From Porites lobata (Eukaryota > Cnidaria > Anthozoa > Scleractinia > Poritidae): a stretch of 64,000 nt of DNA. Under the pieces are notes generated by a model, which saw nothing but the letters and a program-made list of their open reading frames with translations, was not told the DNA's origin and ran no database searches. Positions 34,901-45,734 of the stretch are shown here, piece by piece. The position numbers and the translations under genes are program-made. How positions within the stretch are numbered: position 1 is the stretch's first letter; every line of letters begins with the position of its first letter. Where the stretch lies: positions 2,304,501-2,368,500 of the forward strand of contig CALNXK010000045.1 in the NCBI GenBank assembly GCA_942486035.1. Reading direction: 5' to 3'.

Positions 34901-35069
34901 ACGCACTCCAATAATCTATCTTTTCTACTTTGAACTAACTATTCGAATAATACGAATAGTTTCCGCGATGGAGATAATTTTTGCTACCAGGAAAGAAATG
35001 TTTTTTTTCTTTTTAATTTCGTGAAACAGACGAAAAATACAAACGTTCATATAAAGAGTCTCTCATCCG
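31958..35069. other. Intergenic region upstream of CoREST and downstream of DTD1
   Basis: Holds the CoREST promoter (not resolvable to a motif; no TATA box at the expected distance) and the DTD1 3' flank. I find no supported exon. Repeats seen: an imperfect TIR element near 34036-34200, a TIR element at 34413-34627 and a short ATC/GTC microsatellite at 34350-34387. Bases 32000-33700 show nothing I recognise. Confidence 0.55.
34413..34627. mobile_element. MITE with TTAACCCTTTCACTGCCA ends
   Basis: The 17-18-base terminal inverted repeats TAACCCTTTCACTGCCA and TGGCAGTGAAAGGGTTA bound about 215 bases without coding content. The first six bases resemble the AACCCTTTAAG family, but the rest of the terminus differs. 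Confidence 0.85.
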
Positions 35070-38000
35070 TCAAGAGCTGCCCTGTTTTTCGTCCAAGTTC
35101 ATTTTACTCAAATCATTAAGTTGTTCCTCCTTTTCCTTATCGGCAGCGCTGGTTGAACTGACTTCATCCTCGCCTGGATTTCTTTTCCCCTAAGAACAAG
35201 ATAAAAGATCAAGAGAACCTTAACCTCACATCTGACTTATTATTAATTATTTTCGAAGCACATACTTAGTGAAAAACGACGGGTTGAAGACAAACGCGTT
35301 TCCCGTAGAATCAGGCCCACAGCTTTTAAATTTAGAATGCATGGCCATGTTTTTATAATATGAGATCCACAAACACAGAAAAAGTTAAAACACGTTCCCA
35401 AGTATTCCTTATTCCTTATTGGCTCGTTAGTTCGGCATGTTTGGCCGAGGGAGTCAACCTTCAGCCGACTCCCCAAAGCATTCCGCTGCACGTGTACGAG
35501 AAAAAAATATATACCCAGGGAAAGCCTTTCTGTAGCTGGAGCTAACTTTCGCGAGAGAACACAAGCGAGCGGCAAAGCTTCTCCTTTCGAGTACCACTCT
35601 TGCGTGATTTTTTAAGAAGACTCCAAAATGGAGAGCTTACTCGCAGCTAACCGCTACGTGGCACTACTACCTTGCCTTAGGGGAAACTATATCCCATATA
35701 CTCTTACAGGTGCAGACTTAGCTGTCTCCCAGTGAGATCTAGAAAGTTAACCTATCCCTGGTGATGATGATGATGATGATGATGATAACGAAGATGACAC
35801 ACCAAGGTGATAGGGTAATGCACATCCCCAGAAATAGACAGCGATACTAGCAAGAACTCACCTTGTTTTGTGGGGCCGGTTTCGAGGGAGGCGTTTCCAA
35901 TGATATTGTAACTGGGCCGTCATTTTGGATGTGAACTTGCATATACGCTCCAAATTTCCCATCTGAACAGAAAAATAAAGTTACTGCATATTATATATAT
36001 AGAAATATAGGATGATTTAAGCCTAATTTTCACTTGCGACACAGACACAAAGAAAGACACAAGTGAATTTGTGAACTTCCTATTTACTGGCCAGTTGTTT
36101 TCGTTTCCAAGAGACGCGCAAGAAAGGGGCGAAAAAATTAAAGTGGGGTAGAGTAAGAGGGTGGTTCTTGCTTCTACTTCTTTGCTCACCGTTGCGCACG
36201 CGTACGTTTCCCGCGTTTCTCCTGTGGCGCTTAGCTAAAAAGAAACGGTACGCAGGCTAACTATTTACATTCATTTTTGGAAAACTGGAAATTTCAGTCG
36301 GAAAATCAAACAGTTGGTGCCTTTCCGCTTAGGAAGCTTAAGATGAAAATACTTAGAAAGCTCATGGAAGAATCCCTACAAAATATTTTAGATGATTACA
36401 GTTGAACCTCTCGACAAAGGCCACCTTAGCGAAAAAAGAAAGTGGCCGTTGTAAAGAGGTGGCCTTTGTGGAGAGGTTAGAACAAGAGTCAACGTATGGA
36501 TTTTTTGTCTGCCGGGACGAATAAAAGTGGCCGATGTAGAGTGATGACCGTTAGCGAAGGTTCGACTGTATCTATAGGGAAAAGACTTCTGGAAATTTCT
36601 ACCTTTTACCGCATCAACTCTGTATGTTGATCTCATGTGCTGCAGAAAATCTTGATAAAATGTCTCACTCTGATCTCCACCCATAGCTAAGTGGTAATCT
36701 GGCTTATTTCCCTTGAGAACAGCTTGCAGTGTGAACTACAGAAACAAAATGATCAGGTCTACATCCGGGGTACTTTCCACTTGTTTACCATTAAGAGACC
36801 TTTTAGATATTAGGCTGATTTAGCAACAAAACGGGAACGTCAGTTGAAGACGGCGCGCGCAAATCAAACAACTGGCTTGACCAATGGCAGAGCGGCAAAT
36901 TGAGCACCGGAAGTCGTATTTAGCCCTTTCCGCGCGCTTTCCCGTCGTCAACTGACGTTCCCGTCCTGTTGCTAAATCAGCCTACTAAGACGAGAACGAC
37001 TACGAGGACGAGATTTTCTCAACAAAGGTAGTGCTCGCGCGTGAGGCAGCGTCATTTTGGCGGGAAAAAATGGTAGCCGTCGTCATTCTACTACGAGTTT
37101 TAGCAAGAGTGTCGTAGTGGCGGGAACAAGTTATCAAATGTAAGAAGTTTCAACATTTTGCTATCGGGAGAGAGCTCAACCTCCTTCAACAACGATAACA
37201 GTGCTAACTTTTCTGGTGAAAAAAGTACAATGAAGAATTCCGGGGTGTCTATTTTTTGACAATACGTGAAAAAACTTTAAATCAAATCTAGTACTCGTAG
37301 TCGTTCTCTTCCTCGAATCTAAAGGTCTCTATTAACATTATTTGCGAGCAGGCTCCTCTCCATTTAGGGGAGCCGCGAGAAGTCACGCGAGAGTAGCACG
37401 CGAAAGGCGACGCGAGCGCGAGAGGTTTTGCTGTTCTCTCGCGCGTTCTCTCGCGGTTGGCTTCGCTCACCATATAAAAATTAATGGAGAGGTTGCTCGC
37501 AGGCTACATTCACATGGGCAAACTGGTGGGTATACTGTTGGGCAAATGGTACGCAAAATCAGGACTGGTAAATTTCGTCCCGGAATCGCGTTTACCGTTT
37601 GTACAAATCAGTTCCATTTACCGAAAAACGGCGGTGAAAGCCTGAAACTGGTATCAAAGATGGCTTTGAAGAAACGGAACATGAATTTCCATTCGGCAGC
37701 TAACAGAACTACCTTTTCAGATGTTTCCTTCCCCAGCCCCTCACCCTTTTACCCTGTATAAAACTTTGCTGCGTACCTCCCCACACCTGGGGTAACACAG
37801 CTCTGTAAGACAGGCCCTTAGTAATGAACCCGGTGGTTTATGTCTCAGGGACAGGTGACTGTAATGGCAAACCTATTCTTTACACCTCAGGGTGCTTACC
37901 AAAAATCACAAAAGGCCGAATGGACTGGTCATTTTGAAAATGAAATACGCATTTCGCAAGAGTTTTTACTAAAACCCATCACTGCTGTTCAACCTGTTTA

Positions 38001-38239
38001 GGAATAGACTGTTATGGCTGGAAATTCCTAGCTTGCGAACAGCAGACGCATTTCCGGTCGTCACTTCTCTCCCTTCGGAAGGAGAGAAGCGAAGACCAGA
38101 AATGCGTCTGCTGTTCGCAGGCTAGGAAATTCCTGACTAACAGTGAAATTCTCCCTATGACAGCTGGTCTCACTGGCTAGTTGTACGTGTGTCTAACGGT
38201 AAGTGTCCCAAGTTTCAACTTGACATACAGGTGTAGTTA

Positions 38240-38285
<46 letters not shown>

Positions 38286-40521
38286 GACACTTCTATAGCG
38301 CACTCATCCCGTAGTTGTTCATTGGCACTTTACAAAAATATTTTAAAAATAAAAAAATGATAATAATAAAAAAAAGTATGGAACGTATGTAGCTCATACC
38401 TGACTCACGCACAAAATTTCAAGATTTTTATCCACCACAGACTTTTTCCATCGTTGTCCATTGTCGTCAAAGACCCTTAAGTTTAGAATCTTTCTCACCC
38501 TTCAAAAGACAAACCAGGCTTTTCAGACTCCGTAATTGTTAGTAGGACAGTCCATATAAAAAATTAGTGGGTATTGTTTCTCTAGTTAGTTGATTTTTTT
38601 TGGGTTAAACATTCATCCAATAATGCATAATAAAAAATAAATAAATAAATAAACAAATAATTTAAAGGGAAGGGCATCCACATGCTGGTTCTTTGTCTAC
38701 CATTCCAGGTTGAATTGGAATTTGGGAATGTTAGGGAGTGTTCAATTGACAATATTCCAGAATAAGAATGAATGGAATAAACTTCAAAAATCATTTGTTT
38801 GCATTTCAATGTCTGTAAATCTGCTTGAAATAATATATTCTGACATATGTTAATATGTTCCAAGCATTTGGTCCAAAAATCATGGCACAAGAGATTTGTA
38901 ATGTTATGTTCAATCGATCTCACCCCTAGTTTTTGAGGAGAGGCAAATACCGGAGTAGCCAGACAAAAACCTCGCAGAGCAAAGTAGAGAAGTTCAACAA
39001 CAAACTCAACCCACATGTGGCATTCACCCCTGGATTTGAAGAAGTGCCTTAATTGGTTGGAGGTGAGTGCTCTCACCACTGCGCCATTCCCTTGCTCCCA
39101 AGAGGTGATATTGCTACATTTTGACTCACATGTATTCAATTTCTTTTGAGGTGTCATATTTAGATATTCCAACTAACACACAGAGTCCTTTTCCAATGGA
39201 GCTGATTACTTCACCATCAACTACAAAAAAATAAACAGATAAAAATGAGAAAAATTATCTGATAACAAAAGATTTTGTAAAACATTTAAGCACAAAAAGT
39301 AGCGCAATAAAAACATGAAGTTTTGGCAAAGACATGTCACCATTAACGAATGCAAATTGCTAATGCTGTTGTTATTATTTTGAGTGAATATGGCACAAAA
39401 GAGGTCCACAAAAGGGAAACGATTTGGTTCAGTTCCTGGAACAATATTTATATTTTGTGATGGAAAAGGGTCTAAGAGGGAGAAAGCCAAGAAAAAATGG
39501 GTGGGAGCCAGGAATGTTAGGTCAAAAGGAAGGAGGATTGGGCCCCTGTCCTCCCTGCTCAATAGAAATGAGCAGGGTACTCAGTGAAAAAATTCAAAAA
39601 CACCCTTTCAGGGCACCCGAGTCTTTTTTGTGGTCATGGCTCAAAATTCATTTTTTTCATTTTTTCACCCAGCAGGGTCATAGCTACTTGTACGCCAGTA
39701 CCCACTTGAGTACCTAAAAAAATGCTACAGACAGGAGCCCATCAACTGAAGCGTGCAACTTCTATACTTAGCCTATGCTCCCTATAATGGCCTTTATTGG
39801 GAGGTATGCCCGAGAGAGGTACCTATTTCACGTTTCAGGAAAATGAAAGAGTAGGGAATTCACTTGTTAAAGTTTATGAAACGGCAAGAAAAAATGTCCT
39901 TTCAGGCTGTAAAAAGGTCTAAAACGGCTAGCAAGCATATTTAATGGCTGTGAATAAGTCCAGAAAACGTTCTGTTTTTTCCAATTTATTCATTCATATT
40001 TAAATGACAGTGCGTTTATGGCAGTTAACAAAGTTCTTAACTGGGTGTGAGTAGGGGTACCATTTGACAAAAGAAGGTCTATGAAAAGGGGTACCTTTTC
40101 TGTTAAAAATGGTACATAAAAGGGTAAGGAGTTGGACCTCGGAGCGAGGCCTCCCTATATAAAACATTGTTGAATCACCTCCCCCCACCCCCTCCCTGGA
40201 GTTTACCGCAGGGCCCCTCGCTATTTTACCAAAGACAAATCTTTATTTTGGAATCCCCCATAATACGCTTTGTATGCACAAACCGTTGTTATAAAATGCT
40301 CCAAGAAGGAGTATATATTCAGGGGTAGGGAGAAAAGGCAACAAAAAGAAAGTCCTCAACCGGGGAATACGGATATTAAATGCAATAGCCCATGTGTAAA
40401 CTGTATTGGGCTCGATCGGGCATATAAGAAATGTTTACAGCACACACACAAAAAAAGAAATTGCCATAAAATACTAACCAGAAACACTTGCAGCTGTGAC
40501 ACGTTGAATGATCGCTCTCAT
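35070..40521 (-). CDS. DTD1: D-aminoacyl-tRNA deacylase 1 (DTD1), complete, 6 exons
   Basis: Cytosolic proofreading enzyme that hydrolyses D-amino acids (and mischarged glycine) from tRNA. Exons in transcript order: 40521-40479 (43 nt), 39220-39130, 38499-38400, 36735-36603, 35962-35862 and 35189-35070. They sum to 588 nt, 195 residues, phases consistent. The small first exon, found by family knowledge, reads MRAIIQRVTAASVS, which is the invariant DTD N terminus. The SQFT motif is at 77-80, the KGNKPDYHLAM block follows, and the Gly-cisPro motif is G138-P139 within DGKFGAYMQVHIQNDGPVT. The last exon encodes a lysine/glutamate-rich tail of 39 residues, comparable to the charged, poorly conserved C terminus of animal DTD1. 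All catalytic elements are present, so the gene looks functional. Confidence 0.95.
35760..35787. repeat. (GAT)n microsatellite
   Basis: About nine GAT units in the last DTD1 intron. Confidence 0.9.
36397..36570. mobile_element. MITE with TACAGTTGAACCTCTC / GGTTCGACTGTA ends
   Basis: The terminal inverted repeat TACAGTYGAACC bounds 174 bases, with TA at both outer edges consistent with a TA target site. Such ends are typical of pogo/Tigger-like non-autonomous elements. DTD1 intron. Confidence 0.75.
36811..36984. mobile_element. MITE with TAGGCTGATTTAGCAACA ends
   Basis: Terminal inverted repeats of about 40 bases with few mismatches (for example GGGAACGTCAGTTGA and TCAACTGACGTTCCC) bound 174 bases. 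DTD1 intron. Confidence 0.85.
37339..37506. mobile_element. TAGCCTG family member, GC-rich interior
   Basis: The right end GGTTGCTCGCAGGCTA pairs with the left end TTGCGAGCAGGCTCCTCTCC imperfectly. The flanks TATTAACAT and CATTCACAT agree at 7 of 9 bases, in line with the 9-bp duplications of the better copies. The interior is rich in CGCGAG repeats. Confidence 0.55.
38029..38124. mobile_element. TAGCCTG foldback MITE with perfect 9-bp target-site duplication
   Basis: The 96-base near-palindrome has arms of about 44 bases with only a few mismatches and a tiny loop (CTTCGG region). It is flanked by GGAAATTCC on both sides (38020-38028 and 38125-38133). DTD1 intron. Confidence 0.9.
38237..38283. 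repeat. (AAT)n microsatellite
   Basis: About 15 AAT/ATA units in a DTD1 intron, just downstream of exon 38499-38400. Confidence 0.9.
38925..39110 (-). repeat. tRNA-derived SINE, same family as 54490-54775
   Basis: On minus: GGCGCAGTGGTGAGAGCACTC (head), ACATGTGGGTTGAGTTTGTTGTTG, then a body ending in CTACTCCGGTATTTGCCTCTCC. The same blocks occur in order at 54490-54775 on plus. DTD1 intron. Confidence 0.8.
39710..40210. repeat. Dispersed repeat with GGGGTACCATTTGAC / GGGGTACCTTTT motifs
   Basis: Shares motif blocks, in opposite orientation, with 18120-18300 and 48920-49270 (GACAAATGGTACCCCTTTCATATACC-like, here reversed). Non-coding, DTD1 intron 1. Confidence 0.55.
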
Positions 40522-42814
40522 CAGGCTTAAAAGTAAAGAAATCCTTTAATAGCGAACAGATGATAAGAATTAACTTGTTTGCCGGTGAGCTGCCGGCAGT
40601 CAGCGGCAGTACTAGACATGCGTGATAGAATATCATTACCAGGCCTCTACTCCACCAATAGCCAAACAAAACAATCATCTGTTCCACAAAGGAGTTTATT
40701 GTTGTCGTTTCACTCAATATGGCGTTTGGGCTTTTTGTCGGTGCCATTGCTTTATGGTACCACGTTTCTGCCTTTTGCTTTTTGCTGAGTTATTTTGTCT
40801 CGCAATTGTAACGAATTCAAAACAGACACTTCAAGAATTCGAGGAGGGAAAGAAGGCGGTGAAATTTTGCCACTCGAAAAAATTGGACGGTTTTGCCCCC
40901 TGGACAAAGCACTCTGTGACGAATTTCGCGGTGATTTTATACAGGTGTATAATTACAGCGTCGGCGAGAATGATGGCCAGCTATTTAGAGGACAACTTTT
41001 CAGAAGAATTGTACTAACGATATTATAATGATCTGGCGATTTCAAGACGACGAGATCTTTAAAGGAACTGTCCCGCAAAACGAAGCGTCTAAAGGTCTTC
41101 GTATGTAAACAATTCACAAAAACGTGGTCTTCGCGTATTCGACAATTACTCAGAATGATCGCAAAATGTGAGAAGAATTTCTTTCTCGGCACTTTTTAAG
41201 AAAATAAACTGGAGAACTGACAGCAACTGATATCTTCAAGCACATGAAAGACTGGATTGAGCGAAACTTCTAAAGGAAAATTGATATTCCTTTTGCGTTC
41301 TGTTTTTGCAATTGAATTAATTCCGAGCAAGCAGGTGACTCTTTCAATCGACAAGAGGATTTAACTGCGATATTGTTATAGTGACGAAACGTTGTAACAC
41401 TGGTCTACTTAACCTTTGTTTCAGTTCTTATCCGTTTGAAAACCCCTTGGAGTTTTAAAAAATAATGTCAAGATTCTGAATCCCCATTGAAGTAAATTTA
41501 TTTGGTGCGATCATTTTCACGGGAAGACTAAAGTGTCACAATTCTACAGAAATACATTTCACACCCAGTTCTTTTCAGTATAGATGGTCTGTATGTATTT
41601 CATGAATCTATCGTAAGCTAGCGGGTAAGCCATTAAAAATTCCGAGAAATTTGAAGAGGGTGTCAATTTAGCGTTCGATCGTTCGTTCAATCACCAAGTA
41701 TTAATGGGGATTGGCGGGTTAGACGCCAAAAACAAACGCTCATTAGTACTCTGTGAACCTGAAATTATCGCTGGACAAGATAAATTTTTCCATATGTCAA
41801 ATTTACATGAATGCGATAAATTTCTAGAAAGACAGAAGCTGTCAATTTGTTGGTACTTTTTTAATCAACATTCGAGGCACCTAGACACACAAACTTAATG
41901 CCTATATTACGATTGCTCTGTTGTTTGCGAACTTTTGGCAATATTGTGATGAAAATCGCGCTTCGTTCCCAGTCATGAGCAGTAATTTTGACGTGAAAAA
42001 AGACAGAATTTTTGCATATTTTATCATCTCTTGGTTTTTCAGATAATGTTAAAAAAAAATTAAGCAAAGGCGCTGCTTGTTACTAAGAAATAGTAATGTA
42101 CAAGAGCTTGTAATTAATTTCTCTGTGAAGCCTGTTAACATTCTCCTAATAAAAATGCAGCGAAAATAAATTTTGTTGTTTGCTCTTCGGCTAGTTTAAA
42201 TAGATGATTGAAAGGCTTGGCTACTCCGATCCAGAATTGCAATTTACTGAAGACATATTATTGTATATAGTTCTGACATTTTTAAAAGTCTTCGACGAAA
42301 TCAGGAGCCCATCACGAAATATTATTAGGCGGCCAGTAAATAAAAATCTCATCCACAGACCTTTTCAATAACTACTTTCTTTTACTCAGTATTATCTACA
42401 ATGAAAATTGTTAATTTTAATTTTTCTTTTAGAGAACCTTCGGGAACACAAATTAATAAACGAAGCACCTGCTTGCTCCCTTAATAACTAATTTTGATCT
42501 AATTTTTAATTTTTTGATCTAATTTTGATCTAGATTGATCTAGAGACTTATAGCAAGATGGAAATGAGATGGCAGTAGCCAACGAGGCGCGTAGCGACGA
42601 GTTGGCTATAATCGTCTCATATCCAACAAACGCGAGTGGAATAATTGTTTCATTAAAAAACGTCAAATAAATCGTGAGGATTCTTGCCGACTTTATTTGT
42701 AAAGACAACCGAATTTTTGTTAGCAGACGCGTACAGTTACCATATTTGAAGAGCATGGTATAATGGCTCATATACCAGATGGCATTGCGTTATCCAATGA
42801 TTCAGTTTTTTATT

Positions 42815-43677
42815 ATAGACCTTATTCACGTTACCCGCCATCTTTGCACGCGCTTTAGGATGGTTAGCATTAGATAACATCGAGTGAAGCCAGATTGGAC
42901 ACCTTATGAATTTTACACAACGCATTATTTTCATAATGGACGAGAATGGAATGTAGAACGAGGCTAGAATAGCTGAAGAAACCAAACCTACAGAGCGTAA
43001 GTTATGGAGAGAACACAGTAGAGAGTTAAGCACTAATCTGCAGTGATTAGGGTTAAGCACTGAACAGAAAACGGTTAGCTTTCAAATATTGTAATGGGGT
43101 ACGGCATATATAGGAACATGTATATTTTAAAAATTACTGGATTTGGCAGCTAGTCGTCGATGGTGTAGTGGATATGGATGTAGGCTTATAAAGCAAGTGA
43201 CCCGGGTTCAAACAATCACAGTGGAGTTTTCCTATTTCACTTTTATATTACACAGTAAAGTTGGACTTTAGTTGTTCTTCATGTAATTTTACTGAAAGAA
43301 GCAATCTGACTTCAGCTGATGTTACCTAATGCTAACCCTTTAGGATATTGATGGGATAATAGTAATGTCACGTGGTATTTCAGGGGGCAAACAAGTGACA
43401 AAATTTGCTAATACGAGTAATCGCGGTCGAGTTGTTTATTTTCCCTAACTGCATCTAAAAAAGTAACTGATGATTTCCACCCATAATTTGCCATTATCGT
43501 CCTTAAGATAAAAAGTTCTTCATTTTCTTTTGGCTAGAATATACAAACTCGACCACGATTTCTTGCATTGGCACATTTTATCACTTGTTTGCCCCCTGAG
43601 AAACCACGTGACATTATTTTTATCCTATCAGTCCGTAGGCGCGTGCAAAGATTGCGGGTATCGTGAATGAGGTCTAT
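42815..43677. mobile_element. Composite inverted-repeat element (nested foldbacks)
   Basis: The outer termini ATAGACCTTATTCACG and CGTGAATGAGGTCTAT extend as imperfect inverted repeats of about 40 bases that share TTTGCACGCGC. Nested inside, about 43358-43430 and 43550-43620 are arms of a second inverted repeat (GTCACGTGGTATTTCAGGGG against CCCCTGAGAAACCACGTGAC). A tRNA-like segment sits at 43150-43225. No transposase is visible. Confidence 0.75.
43150..43225 (+). repeat. tRNA-like pseudogene or SINE head
   Basis: GATGGTGTAGTGGATATGG resembles an A box and ACCCGGGTTCAAACAATC a B box at about the right spacing. The acceptor stem does not pair, so a working tRNA is unlikely. Confidence 0.45.
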
Positions 43678-44810
43678 TGGATGAGCATTTTTTTGCTTTC
43701 GTAAAGAATTTCAGTGGCTTGAGCTCTAATCCATTCACGTTCTCCTGGGGAAATGATTTACCAAACGAAACGGCAATCGGCAGATCAGGGTCCCATTTCT
43801 TGGATAGCTACTTTTATGTTTGCAATGTTTACATTTAAGGTCCAAATTTTAATGATTTTGAAAGAAATTCATTTACATAAAATTAACCCTAGACTAGAAG
43901 GTGGGATGGAACCTGCGCTATGATTTGTTAGATTTTGATTTTAAAACATGAGTTTGGGGTTAAGATACAAGCACCGTTAACCTCCGATGAATCCATACAA
44001 AATCCTTCTAAAATTAGCTTTGATCGCAAACGTTACGATAGAAGCTAAGTTTTAACAGTGCTTATATCTCCCAAACCCACCGATTTGCACAAACAGGCTG
44101 ATTTTTGGTGAGGGGGCTTTTTCACCTTCTTCTTTCGTTCTTTCTTTCGTTCTTGAATGTCAATCTGTCAATCTATCTTGATTGATTGATTGATGATATG
44201 TCAACCTACCCAATAATTTAGTTTTTGTGACGTCATCACTACTCTCCTCTCTCTCGTATACACTTGAAGCGTTTAGTTTTTATGAGCTTCTTTTCGTAAT
44301 TGTTAAATTGCCTCAGATGCAGTGATGATTTAAATTGAACACAAGTGTAATTTAGATGAATGAGCTTGGACGATCGAGCCTCGAATTGAAGCTTGTTACT
44401 CGGACTATAGCCAGAGTCAAGCTCTGCAAACGTTGTCGATGAGTCGCGAATGTGCAAAATACTATGGACGACTAGTCCCGATACTATGGACAGTTCTAAT
44501 TCAAAGCAAGCAACAAAATGTGGTCTACATTTGTATTTGGGTTGCTTTCAGGAATTGTGCTTACAATTGTACGACGCACAGTTCGCGACAGACGCACACA
44601 AAAGTAGATTACAAGCGTAGAGAAAAGCTGAGAAATTGCCGCTCACTTCGACTCAAATAGAGATATATCGCAGAGAAATGTTTGAATGCCTTAAACTAAA
44701 AGCCTATACGAAAATAACGGCTGCTTTTCTCGTTAATTAAGTATTAAGTTTTCTCCGAATCGTTAGCATTGTGTGCCCGAGTTGACGCAGCAATGAAGCA
44801 TCTTCTTCTT

Positions 44811-45734
44811 TCAAGATGTACAGTCTCTTTCAAACAGCTTCATTGTCTTGTTCAAGTAATATTCACAAACATTTAACTGGAGTTTCTCTTCCAGAAGTCT
44901 TCTTCCAACAGGAGTCAAACTTTTGTCTTGGAAAGAGACGAAAACAAAATCACTCTTGATCAATTGGCCTGCTCTTCTGAACTGGCAAAGCAGATGCGCT
45001 TCAAAAAGTGCAGGGTCGTCAGTGAAGACAGAGGCAAGCCAATGCACAAATTTTACTCTCGGTGATAAAGACCCAAAACTGAATGATCTTGGAAAAACGC
45101 CATTGTCACATTTTTCTACAAACATTTCATCGCCCTCTTGCAGCATGTAATCGATATTCGATCGTACAGGAACAAAAGGACAAGAATTGACGATAATGAC
45201 GTTCTTTGGGAAAAGTGCTTTCGTCACGAAAGATGACAAGACGACATCGCAGAAGAATTCTCTCGAGCATGGCACTATCTTGGGCGTGTTTTCGTTAATT
45301 ATATCAGCGCGAGTAAAGAATCTATTTTCAACATGATATGCCAAGACATCACACTCGAGGAGTTTTGTTTGCTCAATGCAGCTAACGTGTTCAAAACTGG
45401 TAGTAAATCTTTCCCTTTGTACGTAAGGGTAATGGGACCTTGCGTGCTTTCTTAAATACTCGGTTAATGGTCTCACAAGACCTTGTCCACGAAGCTCGGG
45501 AAGAATTCTTGCAGCTCGACGGACAAATGTTTTACCGTCGTCTACGACGAAATAGGCCGAAAGACCAACGAGTTTCTTCTTAGAATCAGCAAGGACAATG
45601 TGTAAATTGTCTCTTTGAAGCCACTCGTGAAATTTTATCGGAAGATAATCGTGTCCTTCGTAGATTCCTTCCGAAAGTGTTACTATTTCATCGAAATCAT
45701 CTTGACGGGCTAAGCGGAATGTAAGAGATTCCAT
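44811..45734 (-). CDS. GNAT N-acetyltransferase, NAT16 / histidine N-acetyltransferase-like
   Basis: Single-exon gene of 307 residues; ATG at 45734, TGA at 44811-44813. The N-terminal half is a GNAT fold: residues 5-30 (FRLARQDDFDEIVTLSEGIY) match the alpha1-alpha2 region, and the acetyl-CoA loop is seen as L81-R-G-Q-G-L86, close to the Q/R-x-x-G-x-G/A consensus. The phrase SEGIYEGHDYLP and the length of about 300 residues with a long C-terminal extension are characteristic of the NAT16 family, whose fish member acetylates histidine. The substrate here is not known. The intronless structure next to spliced genes could mean a retrocopy or an intronless family; no frame damage is seen. Confidence 0.85.
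   Translation of the reverse strand: MESLTFRLARQDDFDEIVTLSEGIYEGHDYLPIKFHEWLQRDNLHIVLADSKKKLVGLSAYFVVDDGKTFVRRAARILPELRGQGLVRPLTEYLRKHARSHYPYVQRERFTTSFEHVSCIEQTKLLECDVLAYHVENRFFTRADIINENTPKIVPCSREFFCDVVLSSFVTKALFPKNVIIVNSCPFVPVRSNIDYMLQEGDEMFVEKCDNGVFPRSFSFGSLSPRVKFVHWLASVFTDDPALFEAHLLCQFRRAGQLIKSDFVFVSFQDKSLTPVGRRLLEEKLQLNVCEYYLNKTMKLFERDCTS

Larger units (their letters stand above)
40522..44810. other. Intergenic region upstream of DTD1, downstream of the NAT16-like gene
   Basis: The DTD1 promoter should lie just above 40521. The plus-strand frames at 40622-41028 overlap one another in different frames, have no domain and no splice logic, so are not called. The main feature is the composite inverted-repeat element at 42815-43677. 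A short TTGATTGATTGATTG repeat is at 44174-44193. The rest shows nothing recognisable. Confidence 0.5.

Noticed and set aside
34568..34933. 121-codon plus-strand frame
   Set aside because: Its start is inside a MITE and its remainder has no domain or splice context.
40622..41028. Two overlapping plus-strand frames (131 and 77 codons) above DTD1
   Set aside because: They compete in different frames, neither shows a family match or convincing start; possible but unsupported.
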